Assembly (NCBI GenBank): GCA_002694685.1
Contig: NZMW01000004.1
Coordinates: 430,632 to 494,631, forward strand
Length of the DNA stretch: 64,000 bases
Reading direction: 5' to 3'
Origin: Balneola sp.
GTDB taxonomy: Bacteria > Bacteroidota > Rhodothermia > Balneolales > Balneolaceae
Positions within the stretch are counted from its first letter, which is position 1. Each line of letters opens with the position of its first letter. Shown one piece after another: positions 7,876-17,120 of the stretch. Made by a program: the position numbers and the translations under genes. The notes beneath the pieces are model-generated. The model did no database searches. It saw only the letters and a list, made by a program, of their open reading frames with translations, and was not told the origin of the DNA.

Positions 7876-9672
7876 ATGAATACCCTTAAATATTTTTCTC
7901 TGTTAACTGCTTTTGTCACCGTTACAATATTCGCAGGCTGCGGCCAGCAATCTGAACCAGCGATGACTCCAGAAGAGTTTGCCCGTCACGTTTCGGATGT
8001 AATTGTGAATGGAACCGAATTCCATTTCGAACCCGCCGTTCAGGAGTTTGAACAGGATGGAGTCTTTATGGTAGAGTTTCCTGCTGGAGAGCAAGGTGTT
8101 TACTACGCTCGGTCAGTGATTACAGTAGAAGGAGTTGAAGATTATGATTTTGGATCCCAGTTTGCTCTGACTTATCCAGCTGGTACAATCAAAGTTCAAC
8201 TAAATGGCGAAGCCATCTACTCTGAATCTTCCAATTCCGCGGGACATTTTGATAATATCGATTATGGACTGTTTGAATATGAAGATCGTTTTTCGGTTGA
8301 TCTTGAGGATGGAGAACACCAGCTGTCGATTAAATTCACCCCGAGAAACACAGATGTTCCAAATCGAATTTATTTTAATGTGGTTCGCTCGGATAATGGG
8401 TTAAGTCACCCTGCTGTGGAGGCACAAGCCCCATCAACGGAAGAAGAACTAGCAGGCTATGGATATTGGTGGGTTGGCCCTGTTCAAGAAAGGGTAGAAG
8501 AGATGGAGTTTATGAATCCATTATTGAGCCCAAAGGAGTTGGTGACGGCTGAGTTCACATCAGTAAATGGAGAGTCGGTGCGATGGGATCTTCCCAAAAA
8601 ACATTTGGTTAAATCTTTGCCGGGCTGGCTAACCTATCAAAACTGGCACTATTCCGGGGGAACATTTCTGGATGCTATGAACAATGTATCCAATGAATTC
8701 TCTTCTTTGGATTACAGTGATTACATCAACCAGCATATGGACTTCTTGCTCAACAATATTGAAGATATTGAAGCGATGAGAGAGGACTATGGATTGATAG
8801 AAAGTCCATTCGGGCACTATTTCCGTTTTTCCTTACTTGATGATATGGGCATGCAGACGGTGCCTTATGTAAATCGGTTGATCGCTCAAGATGAAGTTGA
8901 CACCGATTCAGAGGAATACAAGCTGGCTAGTCGTGTTACTGATTACATTATGAATGATGCTTCACGGATGCCGGATGGCACCTTTGCTCGCTTTACTCCC
9001 GACACGATGTCGGTTTGGGCTGATGATCTTTTTATGGCAAGCATTGTCCTATTGAAGATGCATGAACTAACCGGCGAAGCAAAATATATGGACGAAGTAG
9101 TTGACCAGGTTATTAAGTTTGATAAATATCTTTTGGATGAATTCTCGAATATCTACTGGCACGGTTACTTTTCGGAGAATGGAGAACATTCGTCCACAAA
9201 GTGGGGAAGGGCCAACGGCTGGACCATGATGGCTAAGACAGAACTACTGTTGGCCATGCCCGAGGATCACCCTCAAAAAGAAGAAATACAGGAGATTTTT
9301 ACTCGTCACTCGGAAGGGCTGCTAGCTGTACAGTCTGAAGATGGGAGATGGCATCAGGTACTGGATGACCCATCAACTTATTTGGAAACATCAGCCACAG
9401 CTATGTTCGTTAGGGCATTTGCGACAGGTGTAACCGAAGGTTGGCTGGATCGAGCTACTTATGATGAAGCAATTAATAAAGGCTGGGCATCACTTACTCG
9501 GCAAATCAATGAGGAAGGAGATGTAGTTGGTATTGTACGTGGTACACCTATCTTCTTTTCGGATGAGGAATATGCAAATTGGGGAACCCGAAGAAGCGAT
9601 CCCCGAGGATTGGGAGCTCTGTTGTATGCAGCCATTTCTGTAGAAAGATATCTAGACGGAGCAGGGGAATAA
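7876..9672 (+). CDS. Lipoprotein GH105/GH88-type unsaturated uronyl hydrolase
   Basis: 598 residues. The N-terminus is a lipoprotein signal (TIFAGC, Cys at about 22), placing the protein at a membrane. Residues about 30-200 form a beta-rich domain without a clear family. The C-terminal 370 residues are the alpha/alpha-barrel of GH88/GH105: ADDLFMASIVLLKMHELTG, KWGRANGWTMMAKTELL and YLETSATAMFVRAFATGV. GH105 enzymes hydrate the 4,5-unsaturated uronic acid left by polysaccharide lyases. The ADD near 370 is where the catalytic Asp is expected. A glycan first cut by a lyase (not in this window) is implied. It starts 32 bp after the PhyH gene. Confidence 0.8.
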   Translation: MNTLKYFSLLTAFVTVTIFAGCGQQSEPAMTPEEFARHVSDVIVNGTEFHFEPAVQEFEQDGVFMVEFPAGEQGVYYARSVITVEGVEDYDFGSQFALTYPAGTIKVQLNGEAIYSESSNSAGHFDNIDYGLFEYEDRFSVDLEDGEHQLSIKFTPRNTDVPNRIYFNVVRSDNGLSHPAVEAQAPSTEEELAGYGYWWVGPVQERVEEMEFMNPLLSPKELVTAEFTSVNGESVRWDLPKKHLVKSLPGWLTYQNWHYSGGTFLDAMNNVSNEFSSLDYSDYINQHMDFLLNNIEDIEAMREDYGLIESPFGHYFRFSLLDDMGMQTVPYVNRLIAQDEVDTDSEEYKLASRVTDYIMNDASRMPDGTFARFTPDTMSVWADDLFMASIVLLKMHELTGEAKYMDEVVDQVIKFDKYLLDEFSNIYWHGYFSENGEHSSTKWGRANGWTMMAKTELLLAMPEDHPQKEEIQEIFTRHSEGLLAVQSEDGRWHQVLDDPSTYLETSATAMFVRAFATGVTEGWLDRATYDEAINKGWASLTRQINEEGDVVGIVRGTPIFFSDEEYANWGTRRSDPRGLGALLYAAISVERYLDGAGE

Positions 9673-9674
9673 TC

Positions 9675-11447
9675 ATGGATAATGTATTTCTGGGAATCAC
9701 CCTTTTAGATTGGACTGTAATTGCCGGCTATATTGTGTTAATCACAGCTATCGGCTGGTATTCAAATAAAGCCGTTAAATCCACCGGCGATTATTTCATG
9801 GGAGGCCGGCGGTTTGGGAAATTACTGATGATAGCCCAGGCATTTGGGGCAGGCACGAGGGCTGACCAAGCCGTTGCAGTTATTGGTGCGTCCTCACAGA
9901 TTGGTCTCGCTGGAATTTGGTACCAGTGGTTGTATCTATTTTCTACTCCCTTTTATTGGTTGATTTCTCCGATTTATCGACGGCTTCGCTATATAACTAT
10001 TGGTGATTTTTTCGAAGAACGTTATGGCACCAGTATGGGAGCAGCCTATGCTTTTGTTGGTTTAGCATGGTTTGCTGCCAATATTGGTGTCGTATTAAAA
10101 GGTACAGGCGTGACCATTGAAGCTGTTAGTGGAGGAGTTATTTCCACTGAAATGGCGGTTTTTGGGATGGTTGCTTTCTTTGTTCTGTATGGATTATTGG
10201 GAGGATTAGTTGCCGCTGCAAGCACACAATTGATTCAGGGTTTCTTCATTATTCTACTTTCGTTTTTACTCATTCCATTTGCGCTGGAGCAAGCCGGTGG
10301 TATGGCGGCCGTTCACGAAGCTTTACCAGAAGATTGGTTTAGCCTGGTTGCCAATGAAGAGGTTACACTGTTTTTTATTGTGATGGCAGTACTTAATGGT
10401 TTGGTGGGTGTTGTAGTTCAGCCTCATCATATGTCGATTAATGGTTCAGGAAAAACAGAGATCAGCTGTAGAAGTGGTTGGACTTACGGAAACTTCCTGA
10501 AGCGTTTTGTAACTCTTGGATGGGTTTTTAGTGGGATTTTTATTGCAGTGGTATTTCCCTCTTTAATGATTGCAGATGTTTCTCAACGAGAGCAGGCTTT
10601 TGGCTTAGCCATTTTGGAGTTGCTGCCTACCGGATTTATTGGACTGATGATTGCGGCTATTGTTGCTGCCGTGGTAGCAGCCTGTAATAATTTTATGGTG
10701 AATGGATCGGCTTTGTTTACAAGAAATTTCTACCAGCGTTTTTTAAATAAAGGAGCTGATCAGGATCATTATTTAACTGTAGCCAGAGTTAGTTCCGTAG
10801 CTGTTGTAGCGGCTGGAGTTGGTATCGCACTTTATATTCCCTCGGTAGTTGAGGGATTATTCCTGATCTGGAAGATTATGGCATTCTTGGGTATTGCATT
10901 CTGGATGGGAATTTTCTGGAAAAAGGCGAATAGATACGGAGCTTGGTCTTCAATGATTATTACTGCCATTCTTGCTTTTACTACTGACTTTTATGGCTGG
11001 TCATTTCCGGAGCAAGTAGCGCTTTATCTCCCGATTGGTTTTGCAACAATGATCACAGTTAGCTACTTCACAAAACCAGAAGATGAGGATAAATTAAACG
11101 TATTCTATTCGCTGTTAAATACTCCTGTTGGACACGAAGACCGACTTAAAGAGGCTGGTATTAAAGTTTCTGACGTTGATGAAAGCGATCTGGATGATGC
11201 AACATTGATTCCTGATTCTGATGAAAGCGACGTTGCCGATGATATTCCTAAAGCAAAAGGAAAAACCAAGCTGTTAGATAACAATATGGCATTAAAAAAT
11301 GGGGAAGGTCTGCTACTTGTAGATTTACTTAATCTCCGTAAAACATTCAGCTTTAAAAATTATGAGGTTGATTTGAAAGGGTTCGGAATATCATGGATAA
11401 TTGTGATGGGCTACTTATTGCTAGCCTATTTACTAAGCTTTGTATAG
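9675..11447 (+). CDS. Sodium:solute symporter, SSS family, with C-terminal extension
   Basis: 590 residues from ATG at 9675, two bases after the GH105 stop. The frame is open back to 9579, but the family start (LDWTVIAGYIVLITAIGWY) lies right after this ATG. The loop STGDYFMGGRRFGKL is the SSS signature. About 12 spans are followed by a cytoplasmic acidic linker (DVDESDLDDATLIPDSDESD, residues about 495-520) and one more hydrophobic segment at the very end (ISWIIVMGYLLLAYLLSFV). The linker and extra span are unusual and could be a fused accessory helix. Substrate inferred: a uronic acid or its oligomer. Confidence 0.85.
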   Translation: MDNVFLGITLLDWTVIAGYIVLITAIGWYSNKAVKSTGDYFMGGRRFGKLLMIAQAFGAGTRADQAVAVIGASSQIGLAGIWYQWLYLFSTPFYWLISPIYRRLRYITIGDFFEERYGTSMGAAYAFVGLAWFAANIGVVLKGTGVTIEAVSGGVISTEMAVFGMVAFFVLYGLLGGLVAAASTQLIQGFFIILLSFLLIPFALEQAGGMAAVHEALPEDWFSLVANEEVTLFFIVMAVLNGLVGVVVQPHHMSINGSGKTEISCRSGWTYGNFLKRFVTLGWVFSGIFIAVVFPSLMIADVSQREQAFGLAILELLPTGFIGLMIAAIVAAVVAACNNFMVNGSALFTRNFYQRFLNKGADQDHYLTVARVSSVAVVAAGVGIALYIPSVVEGLFLIWKIMAFLGIAFWMGIFWKKANRYGAWSSMIITAILAFTTDFYGWSFPEQVALYLPIGFATMITVSYFTKPEDEDKLNVFYSLLNTPVGHEDRLKEAGIKVSDVDESDLDDATLIPDSDESDVADDIPKAKGKTKLLDNNMALKNGEGLLLVDLLNLRKTFSFKNYEVDLKGFGISWIIVMGYLLLAYLLSFV

Positions 11448-12794
11448 ATGAAGAAAACTTCTGTTTTATTTCTTCCGGTAGTGGCTCTGATCTGGATAAT
11501 AAGTTATACCACAGTCCAGGCTCAAACTACAGGTTGGCAGAAGGTTGATGAAATAGAGAAAACAATTACCTTGCCTGAGTTTCCTGAACGCAAGTTTTTG
11601 ATTACTGATTTCAAGTCTGATACTGCCAATGCCCTGCCTTCAATCCAGAAAGCCATAGAAAGAGCTAATTATGAGGGTGGAGGGAAGGTCATTATTCCTG
11701 AAGGTAGGTGGTATGTGAAGGGGCCTATTCACTTGAAAAGTAATGTCAACCTGCATATTTCAAAGGGTGCTGAGTTGGTTTTTAGTGACGACCCGGAAGA
11801 CTATTTGCCCCAAGTGCTAACCCGATGGGAGGGCACCGAGGCTTTTAACTTTTCTCCATTGATCTATGCTTATCAAGCGCACAATGTTGCTATTACAGGT
11901 GGGGGAACGCTTAATGGAAATGCTGAGCATGGCTTTGCAACATGGCGGGATAAACAAGATGAAGCACAAAACAGACTCAGACAAATGGGGGCAGAAGGTG
12001 TTCCTGTAAATGAGCGGGTTTTTGGTCTGGACGATTACCTCAGGCCTAGCTTTATTCAGTTTTTTTCTAGTACAAAGATTTTGGTGAAAGACATTACAAT
12101 TAAAAATTCACCCATGTGGGTTAATCACTTTATTTATAGCTCACAGATTACGTTAAGAAACGTAACGGTGAAAAGTTATCGGTTGAATAACGATGGGGTA
12201 GTCCTCGATTCTTCCACACTGGCTTTAATTGAAGGCAATAGTTTTTCGACAGGTGATGATAGTATTGTCATCAAGTCTGGTAGAGATCAGGATGGATGGC
12301 GGGTGGCAAAACCCAGTGAAAAGATTATTATTCGTGATAATTATATGGAAGGACATAATGCGCTGGCCGTTGGGAGTGAGATGTCGGGCGGAGTACAGAA
12401 TATATATATGGAGAGTAATAGGCTGGGAGAAGTAGCTTCAGCAATATATTTCAAATCAAATCTGGACCGTGGTGGCTACATACGCCATGTTTTTGTCAGA
12501 AACACAGAGGTGGAAAAAGCAGATATCTTATTACGCTTTCATATCAACTACCATTCTCATCGGGGAGGGAATTACCCGGCTGAATACGAACACTTTGTGA
12601 TTGAAAATGTAACCGCAAAGCAATCACGAGTTGGCATAGAAATTCTGGGGATTCAGCAAATGCCTGCAAGGAATATAAGAGTAGTTAATCTTGAGGTTCT
12701 TCAGGCAGATACTCCGCAGAATGTGGCATATGTTGAAGATCTCAGATATGAGAATGTCCGAATTAATGGTGAAAAGCTGGACGTACCAGAGTAG
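11448..12794 (+). CDS. Secreted GH28 polygalacturonase-like enzyme
   Basis: 448 residues with a signal peptide ending near VQAQ. It is a right-handed beta-helix of GH28. The catalytic motifs are NNDGVVLDSS (residues 247-256, for the NTDG motif) and STGDDSIVIKSG (for the GDD motif). The usual SHG is replaced by VGSEMSGGV, a form seen in exo-acting bacterial GH28 enzymes, and RFHINY stands where RIK is expected. It would hydrolyse galacturonate or a related alpha-linked uronide. The ATG follows directly on the TAG of the symporter. It is the last gene of the plus-strand operon and faces the regulator gene. Confidence 0.85.
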   Translation: MKKTSVLFLPVVALIWIISYTTVQAQTTGWQKVDEIEKTITLPEFPERKFLITDFKSDTANALPSIQKAIERANYEGGGKVIIPEGRWYVKGPIHLKSNVNLHISKGAELVFSDDPEDYLPQVLTRWEGTEAFNFSPLIYAYQAHNVAITGGGTLNGNAEHGFATWRDKQDEAQNRLRQMGAEGVPVNERVFGLDDYLRPSFIQFFSSTKILVKDITIKNSPMWVNHFIYSSQITLRNVTVKSYRLNNDGVVLDSSTLALIEGNSFSTGDDSIVIKSGRDQDGWRVAKPSEKIIIRDNYMEGHNALAVGSEMSGGVQNIYMESNRLGEVASAIYFKSNLDRGGYIRHVFVRNTEVEKADILLRFHINYHSHRGGNYPAEYEHFVIENVTAKQSRVGIEILGIQQMPARNIRVVNLEVLQADTPQNVAYVEDLRYENVRINGEKLDVPE

Positions 12795-12820
12795 ATTAAT
12801 TCAAATTTGTATTCAGCTAT

Positions 12821-13945
12821 TTAGCTTTGCTCTACTTTCTCATGTAGTTTAGCTCCACACGAATCCCTGACTACCAGGGTTGGCGGAAAAATGATACGAT
12901 GAGCATCCGCATCCTTGCCTTCAATTCTGCTGATTAATGTATCAATAGCTGCCGCTCCAATTTTTTCAACTGGCTGGTGAATAGTAGTTAAAGGTACATT
13001 GGCATAATCAGCTTGATCAATATCATCGAAACCAACTACAGCAACATCTTCGGGAACATTGTATCCCAGCTCCTGTATGCGTTTTATAAATCCAAGTGCG
13101 GTGAGATCGTTATACGAGAAATACGCTTCAGGCTTATTATCCATCTTATCAAAATCATCACCAAGTTTATAGCCGGTGTCAAAGCCACCCATTGAATTTG
13201 GAAAGGTAGGGCTAAGGTTTAGGCTTGAATCGTAAGGGACTCCGTTTTCTTTTAAAGCTCGCTTGAAGCCCTCATGTCTTACTTGCCCTAGAGCATTCTT
13301 TGTATGACTATTGATGTAACCAATTTTTTGGTATCCCAGATCTATAAGGTGTTTGGTTCCCATATGAGCACCGCCTTCATGGTCGGTTCCAACATACCAA
13401 ATGTCTTCATCAGCTACGTAAGAAACCATCACATAAGGGTATCCTTCATTGTGCAGGTTTCTGATAATTTCAGGTGCGTGGGGTTTTTTTCGGAAAGTTG
13501 CTATGATCAATCCCTTTACTCCCATTTCCTTAAAGTGTTTAATCTGACCCTCTTCCTTCTCAATTTTACTTGAGCTGTTAGATAGAAGCAGGTTATACTT
13601 TTTGGAGTAAGCGGTCTCTTCAACCATATGTGCTATTAGCGAAAAGAAAGGATTTTTGAGATCCTGAAGAACTAACCCTACTGAGTCGTGTTGAGAAATA
13701 GAATGCTTTTCTTCCTTTTTGGCAACAAAAGTCCCTTTTCCTACACGGCTAAATAAATAACCTTCATCAATTAATGAAGACAATGCACTTTTAACAGTGA
13801 TCAAACTCACATCATATTCTTTTGCAAGTTCTTTGTGCGTTTTTAACTGCTCCCCAATTTCAAGCTTGCCACTAGATATTTTAGTTTTGATGTCCTTAAC
13901 AATTTGAACATAGAGCGGGGTGGAATCCTGAAAATCTATAGCCAT
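12821..13945 (-). CDS. GntR-HTH/LacI-type sugar-binding transcription regulator
   Basis: 374 residues. Residues 5-75 are a GntR winged helix (PLYVQIVKDIKTKISSGKL, then HKELAKEYDVSLITVKSAL and GKGTFVAK). From about 85 on there is a periplasmic-binding-protein domain like LacI/GalR (VGLVLQDLKNPFF, FKEMGVKGLIIA, VAVVGFDDIDQADYANVPLTTI). This hybrid is the AraR-like arrangement, in which a sugar releases the protein from DNA. It lies convergent to the GH28 gene and just upstream (in its own direction) of nothing else, so it is a single gene. A likely operator is at 13976-13988. It is the best candidate for controlling the locus. Confidence 0.88.
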   Translation of the reverse strand: MAIDFQDSTPLYVQIVKDIKTKISSGKLEIGEQLKTHKELAKEYDVSLITVKSALSSLIDEGYLFSRVGKGTFVAKKEEKHSISQHDSVGLVLQDLKNPFFSLIAHMVEETAYSKKYNLLLSNSSSKIEKEEGQIKHFKEMGVKGLIIATFRKKPHAPEIIRNLHNEGYPYVMVSYVADEDIWYVGTDHEGGAHMGTKHLIDLGYQKIGYINSHTKNALGQVRHEGFKRALKENGVPYDSSLNLSPTFPNSMGGFDTGYKLGDDFDKMDNKPEAYFSYNDLTALGFIKRIQELGYNVPEDVAVVGFDDIDQADYANVPLTTIHQPVEKIGAAAIDTLISRIEGKDADAHRIIFPPTLVVRDSCGAKLHEKVEQS

Positions 13946-13975
13946 ATTTTCTGTATATGCTTTTCTTAATTATTC

Positions 13976-13988
13976 TATACCTAATATA
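13976..13988. promoter_or_regulatory. Candidate operator/promoter box TATACCTAATATA (upstream of the regulator)
   Basis: The 13-mer TATACCTAATATA is 31 bp upstream of the start codon of the GntR-LacI regulator and is repeated exactly 29 bp upstream of the NagB-PIG-L gene. The flanks TATA...TATA are inverted copies. An operator for the regulator, or a shared promoter core, would fit. Confidence 0.45.
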
Positions 13989-14106
13989 CCCAATAATCTT
14001 AATTTCTACTAATAGTCAGCTATTTTTATTCGAAAATTATTATCCATAAGTCTTTAAAAACTTATTTGCTAAGCTTATTAACAGATATGAAAGTGTATTT
14101 TTCACA

Positions 14107-16026
14107 TTAAATAAATTTGTGTCGCACAAAAGCTTCAATGGCTTCGTACTCTGCAAGTCCAAGCTGGTCATAAAGTTCGGCTGTTTTTTGATTTCTTTCT
14201 TCCGCCCGCTGCCAAAATTCTCTTTTATCCGTACCAGGAAAAAGAGGGCGGTCTTTTTGGGATTGATGCTTAAAGATTGCGCTACGTTTTCTGTTCTTCT
14301 CATATGGACTGAGTGGGACTGCCATCTCAATTTCGGAAATATCCCATTCCTGCCAGGCCCCGCGATATAACCACAGCCAACAGTCTTTCATCCAGCTTTT
14401 ATCTTTTAAAATGTTTACAGCTTTAAAGATGGCATCCAGGCATACGCGATGTGTCCCATGAGGATCAGAAAGATCTCCCGCAGCATAAATTTGATGGGGT
14501 TTAATTTCTTCAATCAACTCCTTCACGATTCTAATATCGTCTTTACCGATTGGTTTTTTTCGAATTCTACCCGTTTCATAAAAAGGGAGATTAAGGAAAT
14601 GAATCTGCTCATTGGGTATACCAATAAACCGACATGCGGCTTTGGCTTCTCCCTGGCGTATAAGCCCCTTAATGGTTTTGACTTTTTTGGAGTCTACTTC
14701 CCCGGATTCTTTCTGCTTTAAAAACGCTCGGATGTCTTCAAAAGTTTGAAGTACACTTTCATCTTTGAAATGAAAGGCATCATTATAATCAGTCACAAAA
14801 TCAGCAAACCTAAGTGCTTCATCATCAAAAACAGCAATATTACCGGATGTTTGATAGGCTACGTGAACTTCGTGCCCTTGGTCGGCTAACCGTATAAAAG
14901 TGCCTCCCATTGATATGACATCATCATCGGGGTGGGGACTGAAAATCAGCACTTTTTTTGGGTAAGGTTTTGCTCTTTCGGGACGGGTTGAATCATCAGC
15001 TTCAGGTTTACCTCCTGGCCAGCCCGTGATGGTATGCTGAATTTCATTAAAAATCCGAATATTGATAGAGTAGGAGTCCCCAAAATCAGTAAGGATATCA
15101 TTCATGCCGTTTTCACTATAATCCTGATCTGTGAGCTTTAAAATAGGCTTACCAAGCTTTAGGCTTAACCAAACAACAGCTTTTCTAATCAGAGCGTCGC
15201 TCCACTTGATAGGACCAACCAGCCAGGGAGTTTTGATTTTGGTAAGTTCTGCCGAGGCGGCTTGGTCAAGAATTACTTCCGCATTTTTGTGATGTTGAAG
15301 ATAAGTAGCAGGTACTTGTTCGGTTATTTCACCCTCAACCGTTCTCTTGATGATATCCGCCTTGCCTTCTCCCCAAGCCATGAGCAGTAAACGCTTGGCA
15401 TTCATGATGGTACCAACTCCCATTGTGATTGCCTGCTTAGGAACATTTTCAACCCCATAAAAACTACTAGCTGCATCCAATATTGTCAGGTTGTCCAGAG
15501 CTATAAGCCTGGTTTCAGAGTGAATGGAAGATCCGGGTTCGTTGAAGCCAATATGACCGGTTCTTCCGATCCCTAAAATTTGTATATCCAGCCCTCCTAA
15601 ATCCCTGATTTTTCTCTCATAAGACTTGCAAAAGGGAATCACCTGATTCTTATTAAGTGTTCCATCAGGAATGTTGATTTGCTCCTTTGGGATATTCACA
15701 TGGTCAAAGAAATACTCCTTCATGTAGGTCACATAACTCTGACGAGAATCTGGACTCATCGGGTAATACTCATCAAGATTAAAGGTGAAAACCCGGCTAA
15801 AATCTATTTCTTCTTCACGGTAAATTCTGACAAGTTCATCATATACTTTTACCGGGGTCGACCCTGTCGCTAAACCTAGAGCAGTATGCGTGTTATTCTT
15901 ATTATTCGCCTGAATGGTTGAAGCTATTTCTTGTGCGACAAAGGCTGATGCAAGTGAAGCATCTTCGAAAATACTGGTTGCTATTTTTTCAAATTCACGA
16001 TATTGAGTTGTGACTGGTGACTGCAT
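14107..16026 (-). CDS. nagB: NagB-PIG-L fusion: glucosamine-6-phosphate deaminase plus LmbE-like deacetylase
   Basis: 639 residues. Residues 1-270 are NagB: TFNLDEYYPM (D85) and GIGRTGHIGFNEPGSS (T156 in place of Asp141 of E. coli NagB, H158 and E163 kept). After a linker, residues about 355-639 are a PIG-L/LmbE deacetylase with its zinc motif HPDDD at 365-369 and a later GTHR (AAGDLSDPHGTHRVCL). The fusion is common in Bacteroidota. NagB makes Fru6P from GlcN6P; PIG-L enzymes remove N-acetyl groups from GlcNAc-containing substrates. No nagA is visible, so the second domain may supply the deacetylation step (inference). It is monocistronic, with a candidate operator 29 bp upstream. Confidence 0.88.
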   Translation of the reverse strand: MQSPVTTQYREFEKIATSIFEDASLASAFVAQEIASTIQANNKNNTHTALGLATGSTPVKVYDELVRIYREEEIDFSRVFTFNLDEYYPMSPDSRQSYVTYMKEYFFDHVNIPKEQINIPDGTLNKNQVIPFCKSYERKIRDLGGLDIQILGIGRTGHIGFNEPGSSIHSETRLIALDNLTILDAASSFYGVENVPKQAITMGVGTIMNAKRLLLMAWGEGKADIIKRTVEGEITEQVPATYLQHHKNAEVILDQAASAELTKIKTPWLVGPIKWSDALIRKAVVWLSLKLGKPILKLTDQDYSENGMNDILTDFGDSYSINIRIFNEIQHTITGWPGGKPEADDSTRPERAKPYPKKVLIFSPHPDDDVISMGGTFIRLADQGHEVHVAYQTSGNIAVFDDEALRFADFVTDYNDAFHFKDESVLQTFEDIRAFLKQKESGEVDSKKVKTIKGLIRQGEAKAACRFIGIPNEQIHFLNLPFYETGRIRKKPIGKDDIRIVKELIEEIKPHQIYAAGDLSDPHGTHRVCLDAIFKAVNILKDKSWMKDCWLWLYRGAWQEWDISEIEMAVPLSPYEKNRKRSAIFKHQSQKDRPLFPGTDKREFWQRAEERNQKTAELYDQLGLAEYEAIEAFVRHKFI

Positions 16027-16054
16027 AATAAAACTATCTAAATGTTATATAAAG

Positions 16055-16067
16055 TATACCTAATATA
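16055..16067. promoter_or_regulatory. Candidate operator/promoter box TATACCTAATATA (upstream of NagB-PIG-L)
   Basis: Second exact copy of the 13-mer at 13976-13988, in the same orientation and at almost the same distance from its gene start (29 versus 31 bp). It suggests common control of the two minus-strand genes. Confidence 0.45.
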
Positions 16068-16241
16068 TGTGATTAGTTTTACCTTGACCAGTGTATATTC
16101 TGGGAACTTGAGTAGTAACAAAAAATATTTTCTCATACTTGATTAAATAATCTAATTTTTTTGTTTTTTTAGCCTGAATTCCTGGAGTCAAAAATCGATA
16201 TAAAAAAATTCGACTTCTATTAATACCAATCAGCACCATTT

Positions 16242-17006
16242 TTGAACACCTTTTTTGATAATACAAACTTGTTTTTGCCTTATTCAGTTGAGCACTTTGT
16301 AGTGCTCGCTCTTTTTGTATTCTTTTGTGCCTGGTTTATTCCATTTATGAAAGGAAGGAGTCCCGAATATCAGCGTAAGGTTCTCTTGGCTATAGCATTG
16401 CTGATATCTTCATCTCAGCTTATGAAGATTCCCTTGAACATATACACAGGTACTTTTGATGTTACTCATGACATCCCTCTTCATATGTGTAATTTTCTTC
16501 CCTTTGTACTTGTGTGGGTGTATTTGAAAAGTGACAGAAATACATGGGCCATTATCTTCTTTTGGGTAGTACTGGGCGTGTCACAGGCAAATTTCACCCC
16601 TTCTATAGAATATTCCCTTTTCCATTATGATGCTATCCGCTATTGGTTGGTGCACCTTTTATTGGTGCTGGTGGCACTGTACCCAGCTATTGAGTGGAAG
16701 TGGGAGTTAGAAATTCGTGATGTTGGTCGTTCAGTCATTGCATTAAATATGGTGGCACTTTTTATTGGTGGAATTAATCTATTGTTGAGCAGTAACTACC
16801 TGTATGTTATGGGTAAGCCACCTGGAACTACCTTTTTCAGCCTGCTACCAGAATGGCCAACCTACTTGATTTTATTGGAGCTCATCTTCGTAGTTTGGGC
16901 ACTGATGGTGTACGGGATCTTCCGTTGGATAAAAAGAGGTGGAAAAGCTTCTGCCATATCAACCCAAAGTGAGGTTGCCAAAACCAATATGGATGGAAAG
17001 ATTTAG
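16242..17006 (+). CDS. YwaF/TIGR02206-family integral membrane protein
   Basis: 254 residues starting with TTG; the first in-frame ATG is about 35 codons further on and would remove the first helix. There are six or seven hydrophobic helices. DIPLHMCNFLPFVLVWVYL and FHYDAIRYWLVHLLLV are typical of the TIGR02206 (YwaF) family of membrane proteins, whose function is not known. It stands alone, divergent from the NagB-PIG-L gene across a 215-bp spacer. Confidence 0.75.
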   Translation: MNTFFDNTNLFLPYSVEHFVVLALFVFFCAWFIPFMKGRSPEYQRKVLLAIALLISSSQLMKIPLNIYTGTFDVTHDIPLHMCNFLPFVLVWVYLKSDRNTWAIIFFWVVLGVSQANFTPSIEYSLFHYDAIRYWLVHLLLVLVALYPAIEWKWELEIRDVGRSVIALNMVALFIGGINLLLSSNYLYVMGKPPGTTFFSLLPEWPTYLILLELIFVVWALMVYGIFRWIKRGGKASAISTQSEVAKTNMDGKI

Positions 17007-17120
17007 AGAAGACTACACCGAAGTCTGTTCCCTTTCTTGAAAATTTTAAGAGTTGAAAACTATCAACCATTGTTGATTCAGTAAAACTACTTTTGTTTGC
17101 AAAAAATGGTGTGGGTTAAT

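Noticed and set aside
12795-12820. A terminator between GH28 and the regulator
   Set aside because: No inverted arms of useful length are present in this 26-bp space.
16060-16266. 68-aa minus-strand reading frame before the YwaF-like gene
   Set aside because: It has no ribosome-binding site or motif, is mostly Lys/Ile from AT-rich spacer, and overlaps the plus-strand start.
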